A stretch of 64,000 nt of DNA from CALINF01 sp039980455. GTDB lineage: Bacteria; Pseudomonadota; Gammaproteobacteria; Pseudomonadales; Halieaceae. The stretch is from assembly GCA_039980455.1 (NCBI GenBank), contig JBDXCG010000003.1, forward strand, positions 1,736,001 to 1,800,000, written 5' to 3'. This document shows, piece by piece, positions 8,826-19,601 of the stretch. The notes under the pieces are model-generated. The model did no database searches, was not told the DNA's origin, and worked only from the letters and a program-made list of their open reading frames with translations. The first letter of the stretch is position 1, and each line of letters starts with the position of its first letter. The position numbers and the translations under genes were made by a program.

Positions 8826-11800
8826 TTACACCTTAGCACGCCCAAACCAGTAAATTCGCACCGCACACAGTGTGAGCAAGAATGCCATTAAAGCAAGCTG
8901 CCAGATGGTCAGCGTCGGTATCTCTCTAACTTCCACTACCCCATCTTCAAGCACTACAAAATTACGTGTCGTCGCTACTTGTGGAGGGGTCGTATTGCTA
9001 GCCTCAATAGCCGCCAATGCGGGCAGAAGTCTGAGCGTATTGTAGGTGATTGGTGGACCCGCATTGCGCGCGGCGTCACTTTGAGGCAACTCATAGCGCA
9101 CTTGATAGGTCACAACACCCGCGCTGCTGCCTGCTACATCACCCAAGCTCCATAGCACCCATTGAGCGCCATCTACAGTGATCAACTGTCCGCCACTACT
9201 CGCGGACAAAAACACAGTGTCCCGGGGCAATAAGGCCACAAGATCAGTATCTGTGGCATCGATATCACCTGAATTACCGTAGCTAACATCGTAATTAATG
9301 CTCTCTCCGGATTGAATCACCTCGGGTGTTCCGATCAAGTCGACTTGAAGCCTTGGCGCACCGCCTGCCGCTTCAACAATAAGTACATTAACCTCATTGC
9401 TGACAGAAGGCTGCGACTCATTAGAGCCTATGGAGGCGTAATTGGTCACAACGGTACCAGGAGCTGTTGCAGATAATATCTCGAGATCAAGCACCAACTC
9501 TTCGACGTCGCCGGGAGCCACATTGCCGATTTCCCAACGAATCGTCGTACCGTCAAATGTTGCGCCGGGCGCTGCGACAAATCCGGTGCCTGCCGGAAGA
9601 AAGTCTTCAACACTTACTCCGCTAGCAATGGCATTACCCTCATTTGAATAGCGAATACCAAAGCGCACGACCTCACCCGGCCGCGCCTCGGTTACAGCTG
9701 CAGTCTTCTCAATTGATAAAACAGGTGCTGCCTCCACGGGGATAGTTACATCGCTGACCACTGGAACGAGCCCCGACATTTGCAGGGCTGCAACGTTGTA
9801 GAGGCTATCCCCGTTTGCAGCATCGCCGTTAACACGTACTGTCAACCCAAAGCTAGCCTCGCTATTTGCTGGCAATTGTGGAACTTTCCAGCTCACCAGG
9901 CCGCCATTGAATACGCCACCGTCAGTGGCGGATACGAACGTGCTATTTGCTGGAATCTGATCCACTAAAGTACCTGCGCCCGCGTTAGCGTTGCCCGTGT
10001 TGGCAAACGCCAAGGTATAACTCACTAGATCTCCGGGTTGAGCTACTTTAGAGGGCGTAGTTTTTTCAAGCATGATCGCCGGGCGGGACACGATCCGCGT
10101 CAGAGCGGTATCGATGACTGGCTGAGTATCATCTGCCGCCGCTGCCGCAACGTTCTCTAGCTCCGTTCCACTATCAAGCGGCGAATCAACCACTACGACA
10201 ACCAGAATCTCCAGGGTCTGCCCGGGCAACAACTGATCAAACGTCCAGCGTAAAGTTTCGCCGTCGACCGTATAATCTCCAGGGCTTGCCAGTGCCAACG
10301 TCGTAAAGTCTGGCAGCTGATCCTCTACGACAACATTTCGCGCAGTATCGTTGCCGGTATTCACCAGGCTCAGCGTGTAGTTAATCTCACTCCCTGGCGC
10401 CGCGAATGCAAGATCTGCAATCTTTTCCAGCTCAAGCACCGGGGCACTGGCAACAGTCACATCTTTGCGCGCTGTCACCGAGGGGGCTTCATTGGAATTC
10501 AGGGTGGCAAAATTACGGATCTGCGTTCCATCGGCAAGCGGCGGGTCATCTACTTTGAAGGTCACTGACACCTGACCCGTTGAGTTGACCCCTAGATCGG
10601 GTAGCTCCCAAATGACCAACCCACCTTGCAGAGTTCCGCCGCTATCTGCGCTAACAAAGCTCGTGAAATCGGGAACCAGTTCTTCCAATCTGACCCCGGT
10701 GGCGTTGGCGTTACCGGTATTACCGTAGCTAAGGGCGTAAGTAAGATTGTCCCCAGGCGCTACATTGCTAGCACTAGTGGTTTTATCTAGAGACAAAACC
10801 GGACTACTGGTCACCAAGGTCTGCGCATCATCCACGGCACTATTGCCGTTAGCAGCGCTCAATGTCGCCGTATTGGTAATAGTCGTGCCATCCTCAAGTG
10901 GAGTGTTGGCTTGTACAGTCAATGTTACAGAGCCGCTCTCACCTACTGCGAGTGTGTCAGCTGACCAGGTAACCGTATCGCCATTGAGAGTACCGCCAGG
11001 CGCAGAAACGAAGGTTGTATTGGCTGGGACGGCATCCTCAAGTACCACCATGGTTGCATTGTCGTTTCCGGTGTTGCCAGCTGTGAGCGTGTAAGTAATC
11101 TGCTCGCCAGCCTCTACCACTGATTGCTGCGTAGTTTTTTCAAGCGTCAGAGTTGGTGCACTGTTAACAACCACGCTTTCACGCGCTGTCACTGACGAGG
11201 CTTCGTTTGATCGAAGCGTCGCGAAATTATTGATAGTCGTGCCGTTCGCCAGTGGCGGTCCATCTACGGTAAACGTTGCGGTAACCTGCCCGGAGGTGCC
11301 GGCAATCAAATCCGGCAACTGCCAAACCACTAGAGAGCCACTAACCGCACCGTTGTCGCTGGCCGCTTTGAATGAGGTATTCTCGGGGATCAACTCCTCA
11401 AGAATCACTCCCGTAGCGTTGGCGTTTCCGGTATTGCTATAAGTGAGGGTGTACACAATATCCTGGCCGGGAGCTGTACTAGTCCCACTAGTGGCAACTT
11501 TTTCAAGTTCCAGAAGTGGGCTACTCTGAACGAAAGCCAGATCCAGTGCACCATCGGGTAAACCGTTGCTGGCGGAAACACTCGCCACATTTGAAATTAG
11601 CGTGCCATTGTCCAACGGTGTCTCAGTACGCACCTGCAGCAGAAGTGACGGCGCTTCACCCGGCGCGACATCACCAAGCTCCCAACGTACTATCCGGCCA
11701 TTAATGCTGCTCGCTTCAGGACTTGCCTGCAAAAATGTTGTGTTTAGTGGAATCAAATCCGAAACGATGACATCCCGGGCAATGGAATTTCCGCCATTGG

Positions 11801-14800
11801 ATACATCAAGCGTATAGGTCAGTGTTTCATCAGGCTGAAGTATGTTTCTGTCGCCAACCTTGGTGATGCCCAGTGACGGCGCACTGTCGACAACCACCTC
11901 AACAAGCGCGGTTTCTTCCGAGGTTCCATCCGCAGCCAGACGGGCGTTATTGATTAACACTATGCCATTCTCAAGCGGTGAATTTACCTGCACCGTCATG
12001 GAAACCTCACTTGATTCGCCGTTGGCGGGCAGTACTCCGAGATTCCATGTCACCTCACCATTGGAGGGCGCTCCTCCGCCGGTAGCAGATACAAAGGTTG
12101 TATTGTCGGGTACAAGGTCAATCAATACGGCATTGGCAGCATTGGCATTACCCACGTTTCCGGCTAACAACGTATAGGTTAGAAGGTCACCAGGTTCTAC
12201 AATCTGAGCACTGGGAGTTTTAGTGAGTTCAAGAAGCGGTCGGCTCTCAATCTGGGTCCGCGCTTCACTGGTTACCGGTTGGGCATTATCGGCGTCGAGG
12301 GTCGCCGAGTTGAGAATCGACGTGCCCTGATCAAGCGGAGTGTTAACTCGCACTACTAAAGTGACGGCGCCCGATAACCCCGCTGGCAAGCTGGCCACAG
12401 ACCAGATAACTTTATTGCCAGTAAGTGTGTAATTTCCCGTTGCAGACTCGAAGGTCGTATTATTAGGAATAGTATCTTCCAAAGTTGCATTAACGGCATT
12501 TTCATCACCGTTGTTGGCAACCTCCAGGGTATAGGTGATCAATTCCCCCGGATTTGCCACCGATTTGTCGGCAGACTTGTCCAAATCAAGGACGGGGGCA
12601 CTATCGATACGAACCACAGCTTCCGCTAACGCCGAACGCGTATCATCGGCGTCTATGGAGGCCAAGTTGTCTATGCTAGTGCCGTTGGGAAGTGGGGAAT
12701 CGGCAAGCACGCTAAAACTGACTTGCCCCGCTGTGCCAGGCACCAGACTGGGATAAGTCCAGATCACTGCCCCACCAACTAACTCGCCAGTCCCAGTGGC
12801 GCTGCCATCGACATATGTTGTGTCGACTGGAATCGGATCCTCAATTATCACGTTCTCAGCAATAGCGTTGCCCACATTCCTGAATGTGAGCGTGTAGGTG
12901 ATCTCTTCTCCTGGAGAAACCTGATCACTGGACGCCGTTTTTGTTAGCTCGAGCACAGCTTCACTCTTAACTGTACTTTCGAATTCGGCAGTAACGCTTT
13001 GCGTGGCGCTAGTCAACGTTGCACTATTGAAGATGGTACTCTGGTCGGGAAGCGGCGTGTTGACTTGCACCGAAAGACTGAAAACCTCCGGTAGGTCCAC
13101 AGTCAATTCGTCAATGATCCAAACCACAGTATTACCATTAAATGTGCTGTCGCCACTGGAGGACACGTAAGTCGTGTTTTCTGGTATCCCATCTTCCAAC
13201 ACGAGATTGGAAGCAATGGCGTTACCGTTATTAAGCGCCGTTATTGTGTAGGTAATCGTATCGCCGGGCGCAACAGTTGTCTTATCTCCGGTTTTTTCCA
13301 GGGCCAGTATTGGCTGTGAGCTAATACGTGTTTCAACTTGGCTATACGCAGTTTCAAATATCCCATCGGCATCCGCATAAGACCTGTTAATCACTCTAGT
13401 ACCGTCGGGTAGAGGGACGTTGGTCCTCGCTGTAAATCCTACGGATGCACTGGCGCCTCCAGTCAGCGTGCCCAGTGTCCAGATAATCGTGCCATCGACT
13501 TCAACACCATTACCAGAAATCGACTCAACCGTTACCTCGGCCGGCAACGTGTCTAGCACTATGACGTTCTCTGCATCGATAGTAGTTATATTCTCTACAT
13601 CGAGCGTGTAGCCAATTACACCTCCAGCTTCAATCACTTCCTGATCAGCTGACTTAATTAGCCCAAGTCGCGGATTAGCATCTACGAGTACGAACGCGAG
13701 GGCTGTTTCAGGGGCTGTTTCGTCACTATCCACGGTGGCGCGATTGACGAGAAGAGTTTGGTCTGCGAGGCTATCGACCACTTCAACGGTAACCGCCACC
13801 GACGTCTCTGCGCCCACTTGGATCTCGGTAGCAGACCATGTCACCACCCCTGGAGAAGATTCTGAACCCCCACTCGTTGCTGAAACAAAAATGGTTCCGG
13901 GGGGTAATTCATCAACGAGGGTTATATTAGTTGCCCTATCAGACCCAACATTCTTCACGGTCACTGTAAAGGTAACCTGTCCACCAGGGACGACAACATC
14001 CCGGCTGGCGACTTTGACAATGTCTAACAATGGCTGAAAATCGACGTTGACGTTGACGCTATCTGCAGCATCTTGAGCATCAGGCGCCGTGACTAGCGCA
14101 TCGTTAGTGATCACGTCTCCAAGACTGGCATCAGCGTCGACGCGAACATCCATAGTAACCGAACTGGTCTCGCCAGCATCCAGCTCACCAGTCCAGGTGA
14201 CCGTGCCGCCAGCCTCGATACCGCCGCCTGTAGCGTTCTCAAAACTTGTGCCTGCTGGAACAATATCTGTCAAAACGACGCTTGTTGCGGTTTCTGAACC
14301 TTGATTGCCGAAATCGAGTGTGTACGTCAGCAAATCGCCGGGGCTAACAACCGGTCGTGAAGGTGTTTTCATCAACGTTAGTGGCAATATCGGCGTCCCT
14401 GAATCGCACTGGGATCCGACACCACAATTACCTGCATTGCTCCCTGGAACCGGCGAGCAGATGCCCCCCACAGAGCCATTGTTGGCAACGACTACTGCAG
14501 TATCCGACGTCGCATCGCCATCGATAAGAGCGTTGTTCTCTACAGTAATCGTGCCTTCTGCAAATACATCGCCATAGAATTCCGCGTTATTTTCAAATAT
14601 CGCAGCTCCTCCACCCGTGACCCTTACAATCAGATCTTCACAGCTGAGATTAAAAGGCACCGTTTGGGGAGGACTGAAGGAGCTAGTAATCTCAAAATCA
14701 ACTGGCTCAGTTAAAATGACCTCATCATTATTTGTCAGGTTAACTTCGCTACATACGTAGGGGAAAACTGAGGTACAGTTAGTGAAGCCTTTGCCATTTC

Positions 14801-14951
14801 CATCAACATCTCGCCCAAAATCTGCAGGGAGAACGTAGGTCACTCCGGGGGCAAGAATCGCAAGCTGCGCTGCGGCTTGAAGAGGGAGCAAAGAAAGAAT
14901 GCTCACCAAAAGGGCGAGAGAAAATTGCGTCCTGTTAAGTTTGCCTAGCAT
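8826..14951 (-). CDS. Giant secreted DUF11-repeat protein with IPTL-type C-terminal sorting signal
   Basis: A 2041-residue protein with a signal peptide (about 1-29, ending LQAAAQ) and a unique N-terminal region to about residue 190 containing a VENNALIDGD-like patch. Fifteen tandem DUF11 repeats of about 120 residues follow, each opening with a K-x-PG-(D/E)-x-(I/L)-TYTL core, continuing with N-x-G-(N)-x-A-(T/x)-x-V, a P-x-(N/G)-T-x-F step and a final SPL-x-(N/D)-G-T. The C-terminus carries IPTLTIWQLALMAFLLTL, then Arg- and Lys-bearing residues: a variant of the IPTL-CTERM signal (motif, membrane helix, basic tail). Such proteins are exported and anchored or processed at the cell surface. The repeats are Asp/Thr/Asn-rich and read as a stalk or adhesin. 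It appears monocistronic. Confidence 0.88.
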   Translation of the reverse strand: MLGKLNRTQFSLALLVSILSLLPLQAAAQLAILAPGVTYVLPADFGRDVDGNGKGFTNCTSVFPYVCSEVNLTNNDEVILTEPVDFEITSSFSPPQTVPFNLSCEDLIVRVTGGGAAIFENNAEFYGDVFAEGTITVENNALIDGDATSDTAVVVANNGSVGGICSPVPGSNAGNCGVGSQCDSGTPILPLTLMKTPSRPVVSPGDLLTYTLDFGNQGSETATSVVLTDIVPAGTSFENATGGGIEAGGTVTWTGELDAGETSSVTMDVRVDADASLGDVITNDALVTAPDAQDAADSVNVNVDFQPLLDIVKVASRDVVVPGGQVTFTVTVKNVGSDRATNITLVDELPPGTIFVSATSGGSESSPGVVTWSATEIQVGAETSVAVTVEVVDSLADQTLLVNRATVDSDETAPETALAFVLVDANPRLGLIKSADQEVIEAGGVIGYTLDVENITTIDAENVIVLDTLPAEVTVESISGNGVEVDGTIIWTLGTLTGGASASVGFTARTNVPLPDGTRVINRSYADADGIFETAYSQVETRISSQPILALEKTGDKTTVAPGDTITYTITALNNGNAIASNLVLEDGIPENTTYVSSSGDSTFNGNTVVWIIDELTVDLPEVFSLSVQVNTPLPDQSTIFNSATLTSATQSVTAEFESTVKSEAVLELTKTASSDQVSPGEEITYTLTFRNVGNAIAENVIIEDPIPVDTTYVDGSATGTGELVGGAVIWTYPSLVPGTAGQVSFSVLADSPLPNGTSIDNLASIDADDTRSALAEAVVRIDSAPVLDLDKSADKSVANPGELITYTLEVANNGDENAVNATLEDTIPNNTTFESATGNYTLTGNKVIWSVASLPAGLSGAVTLVVRVNTPLDQGTSILNSATLDADNAQPVTSEARTQIESRPLLELTKTPSAQIVEPGDLLTYTLLAGNVGNANAANAVLIDLVPDNTTFVSATGGGAPSNGEVTWNLGVLPANGESSEVSMTVQVNSPLENGIVLINNARLAADGTSEETALVEVVVDSAPSLGITKVGDRNILQPDETLTYTLDVSNGGNSIARDVIVSDLIPLNTTFLQASPEASSINGRIVRWELGDVAPGEAPSLLLQVRTETPLDNGTLISNVASVSASNGLPDGALDLAFVQSSPLLELEKVATSGTSTAPGQDIVYTLTYSNTGNANATGVILEELIPENTSFKAASDNGAVSGSLVVWQLPDLIAGTSGQVTATFTVDGPPLANGTTINNFATLRSNEASSVTARESVVVNSAPTLTLEKTTQQSVVEAGEQITYTLTAGNTGNDNATMVVLEDAVPANTTFVSAPGGTLNGDTVTWSADTLAVGESGSVTLTVQANTPLEDGTTITNTATLSAANGNSAVDDAQTLVTSSPVLSLDKTTSASNVAPGDNLTYALSYGNTGNANATGVRLEELVPDFTSFVSADSGGTLQGGLVIWELPDLGVNSTGQVSVTFKVDDPPLADGTQIRNFATLNSNEAPSVTARKDVTVASAPVLELEKIADLAFAAPGSEINYTLSLVNTGNDTARNVVVEDQLPDFTTLALASPGDYTVDGETLRWTFDQLLPGQTLEILVVVVVDSPLDSGTELENVAAAAADDTQPVIDTALTRIVSRPAIMLEKTTPSKVAQPGDLVSYTLAFANTGNANAGAGTLVDQIPANSTFVSATDGGVFNGGLVSWKVPQLPANSEASFGLTVRVNGDAANGDSLYNVAALQMSGLVPVVSDVTIPVEAAPVLSIEKTAAVTEARPGEVVRFGIRYSNEGNAIASGVSVEDFLPAGTGFVAAPGATFDGTTIRWEIGNVAPGDVEELVLDLEILSATAPGTVVTNYASIGSNESQPSVSNEVNVLIVEAAGGAPRLQVDLIGTPEVIQSGESINYDVSYGNSGDIDATDTDLVALLPRDTVFLSASSGGQLITVDGAQWVLWSLGDVAGSSAGVVTYQVRYELPQSDAARNAGPPITYNTLRLLPALAAIEASNTTPPQVATTRNFVVLEDGVVEVREIPTLTIWQLALMAFLLTLCAVRIYWFGRAKV

Positions 14952-15040
14952 GTAGAGTCGCGCCCATAGTCTCCGAAGACACTATTATAAATTAGCCAGA
15001 TAACTTATTCACTGCCCAGGCGCCAAATAGAGGTTCATAC

Positions 15041-15427
15041 ATGTATATCCAAAGCCTTGTTATCTATGTCGCCGCGACATTCTTTCTGCTCTACGGATTA
15101 GCGTTCACCATTAGTCCAGAAGGAATGGCCGTGCTGGTTACTCAAAGCAAACCAGTTGGCACATCGGCGCTAATAGACTTTCGCGCAACCTATGGGGGCA
15201 TGACAGTTGCTGTGGGTCTCGCGCTTATCTATCTGCATCGAATCAATCAGACCAGGCCAGGGCTCATAATCGTAATACTTATACTCATGGGCATGGCCGT
15301 CGCGCGCACTGCTGGATTTCTAATGGACGGCGCGGGTAATTCCATCATGTACGTTTACTGGGGACTAGAAATAGCCGGAAGTGCCCTCGCTTTGTATGCT
15401 CTACAAAAGGAACCTAGCGAGAACTAG
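15041..15427 (+). CDS. DUF4345-like integral membrane protein
   Basis: This 128-residue protein has four hydrophobic helices. The segment ALIDFRATYGGMTVAVGLALIYL carries the R-x-x-YGG pattern typical of DUF4345 proteins, small four-helix membrane proteins of unknown function. It is divergent from the DUF11 gene across an 89-base gap and convergent with the glutamate-synthase-like gene. No further functional clue is visible. Confidence 0.75.
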   Translation: MYIQSLVIYVAATFFLLYGLAFTISPEGMAVLVTQSKPVGTSALIDFRATYGGMTVAVGLALIYLHRINQTRPGLIIVILILMGMAVARTAGFLMDGAGNSIMYVYWGLEIAGSALALYALQKEPSEN

Positions 15428-15512
15428 AGAGTGGGCCACAGCGGGAGCAGCGTCTATCAACACCCGTTATGACCCAGCTCCTGTTGCCGTGCAAGCCTAG
15501 CCTTAAAGGTTG

Positions 15513-17105
15513 CTAAATCTGCGGCGCGAAAGTTTCCGCGCTCGCCAAGCTCCAGTCTCTGGCGTAATCCTGCGGAATTTCATGACCAAGCAATACATTT
15601 TCATCCAGCATGGTATAAATTTCGTCAAAGTGGTAGTTGGTTTCATCTGCACCACGTCGCCAGATCAAATGCGGAAACAAACTGTCTGGATCATCAAGCC
15701 CCATTGCACCGATCATCTCGAATGCTGCGTTTAGAGTGTGGCGCTGAAAGTTCGCGACCCTTTTGTGACGCGAAGCAACGTTCAATGCTTTGCCTCGTGC
15801 TGGATCTTGTGTAGCGATACCGGTTGGGCACTTATTCGTATTACATGCCTGCGACTGAATACAACCCAAAGAGAGCATCATGGTGCGGGCAGCCGCAACA
15901 ACATCAGCTCCAATCGCGAGTTTAGACACGATATCAAAACCAGTAGCGGTTTTACCCGACGCAATAATTTTAATTTTGTGACGTAAGCCTGTGCCAACAA
16001 GGCAGTTGTGAACAAAATTCACGCCTTCCAGACAGGGTAGGCCAAGGCGATTACTATACTCTACGGGGGCTGCTCCAGTGCCGCCTTCAGCCCCATCTAC
16101 AGTAATAAAGTCGGGACACATTCCCGTCTCCAACATAGCTTTACAAATAGCCATGAATTCATATTTCCGGCCGATGCAAAGCTTAAACCCGACCGGCCTC
16201 CCACCACTCAATTCACGCAATTGCGCAACAAACCTAAGCAAGCCCTTGGGATCGCTGTAAGCGCTGTGGCCCGGCGGTGACAGTACATCTTTACCAATCT
16301 CTACAAGCCTTATCTCCGCAATTTCCTGGGTAACCTTTGCCCCCGGAAGCACACCGCCGTGAGAAGGCTTGGCACCCTGTGAGATCTTGATCTCAATCAT
16401 CTTGACCTCATCGGTAAGCGTGGTCTGAAACGCCTCAGGATTAAAATCACCCTCGGGTGTTCGGCAACCGAAGTATCCTGTGCCAATCTGCCAAACGATG
16501 TCACCTCCGTGCTTATGGTGTGGGCTGAAGCCCCCCTCTCCCGTGTTGTGATAAAAACTCTCGAGTTTGGCTCCCATATTGATTGCCGCGATAGCATTTG
16601 CACTCAATGCACCAAAACTCATCGCCGAGCAATTCAGCCGTGCCGCACTGTAAGGTCGCCTGCAGTGCTCGCCACCTATGGTCACTCGCTTGTTCTCTTC
16701 CTTGACCGTCGTAGGGGCGATAGAGTGAGCCGCACCCAACCATCCGGTTTCAGTAATATCGTGGGCTGTACCAAAGGGCTGTGTGTCATCAAGGTTCTGC
16801 GCGCGCTTATACACAAGATCACGCTGCTCTCTACTAAAGGGCAACTCCTCGGTATCACTGGCAACAAAGTATTGGCGTATCTCCGGCCCAATATACTCCA
16901 GCCCATACCGGAGATAGGCTGCTACTGGGTAGAGCCTATTCAGCGTGTGCCGGCTAAAGAATGTATCGTAGAGGCCAACAAGAACATACAGCCCAACGAG
17001 CGCCACCAATATGAAGCCCTCTTGCCAGAATGCGTAAGACAGGTATGCAGATAGCGGGAAAACAATAAACGTGATAAGCCAGAAAGCCTTTTGCATGGGA
17101 TTCAT
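15513..17105 (-). CDS. FMN-binding glutamate synthase family protein
   Basis: A 530-residue protein. Two N-terminal membrane helices (about 8-45) precede a glutamate-synthase central/FMN domain. The domain contains AARLNCSAMSFGALSANA, the glycine-rich SQGAKPSHGGVLPGAKV segment, FITVDGAEGGTGAAP and the cysteine cluster GCIQSQACNTNKCPTGIATQ, which in glutamate synthases binds a 3Fe-4S cluster. There is no glutaminase domain, as is usual for the short membrane-anchored members. They are thought to be FMN/Fe-S oxidoreductases, but the physiological reaction is not established. The start at 17105 gives the expected membrane N-terminus. Confidence 0.9.
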   Translation of the reverse strand: MNPMQKAFWLITFIVFPLSAYLSYAFWQEGFILVALVGLYVLVGLYDTFFSRHTLNRLYPVAAYLRYGLEYIGPEIRQYFVASDTEELPFSREQRDLVYKRAQNLDDTQPFGTAHDITETGWLGAAHSIAPTTVKEENKRVTIGGEHCRRPYSAARLNCSAMSFGALSANAIAAINMGAKLESFYHNTGEGGFSPHHKHGGDIVWQIGTGYFGCRTPEGDFNPEAFQTTLTDEVKMIEIKISQGAKPSHGGVLPGAKVTQEIAEIRLVEIGKDVLSPPGHSAYSDPKGLLRFVAQLRELSGGRPVGFKLCIGRKYEFMAICKAMLETGMCPDFITVDGAEGGTGAAPVEYSNRLGLPCLEGVNFVHNCLVGTGLRHKIKIIASGKTATGFDIVSKLAIGADVVAAARTMMLSLGCIQSQACNTNKCPTGIATQDPARGKALNVASRHKRVANFQRHTLNAAFEMIGAMGLDDPDSLFPHLIWRRGADETNYHFDEIYTMLDENVLLGHEIPQDYARDWSLASAETFAPQI

Positions 17106-17431
17106 ATGAGCTACCTTTTACTTCGTTCGTTTTTCAAAACTCTGCTAGCACTGACCAAAATTCTAGATCAAAAAGTCCATAAACTCATCACACCAACCCT
17201 TCTTTACGCTGCCCCCAATCTCGACGATTTGTGGCACTTACCCTACCTTTGACATACCTCAACCCATAAGCTCACTATTTTCTAAGCGATGCGTCATAAT
17301 CAACTCATCAAGGCTGGCAGTTGCAATCTACACTATGAGTCTATACCAAGCGCTGCGGATACAAATTGCAGGGTACACTATCGCAAGCTGAAGGCGGTCA
17401 ATACAGCAGCAATGAATTTTCAGGCAAACGC
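17106..17431. other. Divergent intergenic region (326 bases)
   Basis: This gap separates the glutamate-synthase-like gene (leftward) from the FUSC efflux operon (rightward). I see no convincing open reading frame or hairpin. It holds a perfect TTGACA at 17249-17254 with a weak CACTAT at a spacing of 18 (17273-17278), a candidate promoter for the efflux operon. Leftward promoter elements are not clear to me. Confidence 0.4.
17249..17278 (+). promoter_or_regulatory. Candidate sigma-70 promoter for the FUSC efflux operon
   Basis: A consensus -35 TTGACA is followed after 18 bases by CACTAT, a poor -10 match. It would leave a 5' leader of about 150 bases before ATG 17432. It is suggested mainly by the perfect -35 element. 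Confidence 0.3.
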
Positions 17432-19582
17432 ATGAACATCTCTCGAGAGGTGAAAGAGTCGCTCAAAACGTCACTGGCCATGATGCTGGCGTATGCGATT
17501 AGCCTCCAAATGGGCTGGGACCGACCCTACTGGGCCGGATTCGCAGTGGCTTTTTGTAGCCTGCCTTCGCTCGGTCAGTCTCTGAACAAAGCGACACTAA
17601 GAATGTGGGGCACGGTGATGGCCGCTGTCGTGGCATTAGCTGTGCTAAGCGTTGCGGTGCAGAGTCGCTGGCTTGCCATATCGCTAGTGGCTCTATGGTG
17701 CGCTATGTGCACTTATATGATGAGTGGCAGCCGCAACCCGTATTTTTGGCACGTCTCAGGCTTTGTTTTTACCATCATCGTTATTGACAGCCTTCCCCAG
17801 CCAGATACGGCATTTAGTGTTGCCACTTTACGATTGCAACAAACCGCACTGGGTATTCTTCTCTACGGGCTGGTATCCGTCTTTATCTGGCCATACAGCA
17901 CGCGCAAGCAACTCAGAGCAACTGCAACTTCTGTAGTAGACGCGCAATCGACGTTGGTAGATGCCTATACCAATGAGTTTTTAGGCGATAGCGTAAACAT
18001 CCAAGCCAAAGAGACCTACGGCCAGATGTTGACCCAGGATGGCCAGTTATCCTCGTTGGTAGCCGCTGCAACAACGGATTCGCTCGACGTGCGAGATGCT
18101 CAGGAATCGTGGCATGAGCTACTGAAAATCAATGCCAATTTCAATGAACGGCTGGCACTATGGCGAGAAGGCTTTAGAGACCTGAAAGCGCTCGACATCA
18201 AAACAATATTTCCACAAGCCCAGGCTTTTTCGGAAGAACTATGCTCGCGAGTACAAGAAATCAAAGCAATAAATGGCGGCGCGTCGAAGAGATCTAACCG
18301 CGAACCGTTTGCTATTGAGATCGATCTGGAAGCCATTCAGACACTGTCTCATTTTGAGCAAGCCGCTATTGCCACCACCAGACGTGACTTACAACAACTG
18401 GATGAGCTGTCACTAGCATTGCTCTCGACCTGGCAAAATCTGATCTTGGGTGACGCCACCAAACGCCAGCCGCCCTCCATTGAGAGCAACTTACCGTCTT
18501 TTAAACCTCTGGATCTGGAGCGACTACTCGCCTCAGCCAAGGTTGCGGTTTCGCTTCTCATCGCTTTCGTTCTGGTTGTTTATATCCCTGACTTTCCCGG
18601 TGGTTTTTCACTACTGGCAACCGCCTGTCCATTAGCGATAATGCTGTTCAATACCCCACAGATACCCATAAAATCCATCTACGCTCCAACAGCCTATGGT
18701 GTCGCCTTTGGCACCTTTTTTTACGTACTAGTTATGCCAAGCCTATCGAGCTTCCTGGGACTGGGCACCATGATCTTCGCGGCAACTTTCTACCTATGCC
18801 ACAGTTTTTCCAAACCAGAGCAGGCTATCGGCAGAATGATCGGACTCGCCATGTTCCTATCCATCATCTCTATAACCAACGCCCAGAGCTATAACATTCT
18901 GAGTGTCACAACAACGATTCAGGTCTGGTTCATACTGTTCATATTGCTAGGCGTTATCGCTCAACTGCCCTACTCGCCACTTCCGGAGAAGGCTATATTC
19001 AGGCTGCTGAAACGCTATTTTAGCAGCGCCTCCTTTCTCATTGCGCAACCAGCTAACGGGAGCACGGATGGAATGCAGGCATTGAAGAGCGCTTACCATC
19101 GGCAGGTTGTCTCAAGCCTGCCGGGCACCTTGAGCGCCTGGTCTGCTCACCTCAACACTGAAACACTCGGCGCTAACTCTACTCAACAATTTCCCACGCT
19201 ACTGCATCGTTTGTATGCTCTGCGCTACAGAATAGAAGCCCTTCTCGAAGCAAGAGAGTTAAAGCACTCTGAGCTCATGCGTGAATACTTGGCAGCAGAC
19301 CTGCTGGAGTGGCGTCAGAACATTATTGCGAGACTGGATGAATTGGCGAAAGATCCTTATTCGAGCTCCAGTATAGAGAGATCCAAGGTTGACGACGCTT
19401 CTCACAGGCTCCAAAGTAAGATACGTAGCTGCCTCAATGAACACCCGCTCGATACCGAGGAGCGCATGAGCTTTTATCGGACACTGAGTGCTTATCGAGG
19501 CGCTTCTAATGCACTCTTGGACTTCATAGACGAGTCTTCACATATCGATTGGCAACCCTGGCGGGAGGAGCGTTTCGCATGA
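17432..19582 (+). CDS. FUSC family efflux pump inner-membrane subunit
   Basis: A 716-residue protein with the duplicated FUSC layout: an N-terminal membrane block (about 10-140), a soluble helical region, a second membrane block (about 350-490) and a C-terminal helical cytoplasmic region. WDRPYWAGFAVAFCSLPSLG near the N-terminus is the classical family segment. The open frame extends to a TTG at 17366, but the ATG at 17432 gives the usual short N-terminus. The following genes encode a DUF1656 protein, a HlyD adaptor and an outer-membrane lipoprotein channel, the complete set for an AaeXAB/fusaric-acid-type exporter of aromatic carboxylates or similar anions. The substrate is inferred only from the family. 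Confidence 0.9.
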   Translation: MNISREVKESLKTSLAMMLAYAISLQMGWDRPYWAGFAVAFCSLPSLGQSLNKATLRMWGTVMAAVVALAVLSVAVQSRWLAISLVALWCAMCTYMMSGSRNPYFWHVSGFVFTIIVIDSLPQPDTAFSVATLRLQQTALGILLYGLVSVFIWPYSTRKQLRATATSVVDAQSTLVDAYTNEFLGDSVNIQAKETYGQMLTQDGQLSSLVAAATTDSLDVRDAQESWHELLKINANFNERLALWREGFRDLKALDIKTIFPQAQAFSEELCSRVQEIKAINGGASKRSNREPFAIEIDLEAIQTLSHFEQAAIATTRRDLQQLDELSLALLSTWQNLILGDATKRQPPSIESNLPSFKPLDLERLLASAKVAVSLLIAFVLVVYIPDFPGGFSLLATACPLAIMLFNTPQIPIKSIYAPTAYGVAFGTFFYVLVMPSLSSFLGLGTMIFAATFYLCHSFSKPEQAIGRMIGLAMFLSIISITNAQSYNILSVTTTIQVWFILFILLGVIAQLPYSPLPEKAIFRLLKRYFSSASFLIAQPANGSTDGMQALKSAYHRQVVSSLPGTLSAWSAHLNTETLGANSTQQFPTLLHRLYALRYRIEALLEARELKHSELMREYLAADLLEWRQNIIARLDELAKDPYSSSSIERSKVDDASHRLQSKIRSCLNEHPLDTEERMSFYRTLSAYRGASNALLDFIDESSHIDWQPWREERFA

Positions 19583-19601
19583 ACGCCGAGAGTATCGACT
19601 A

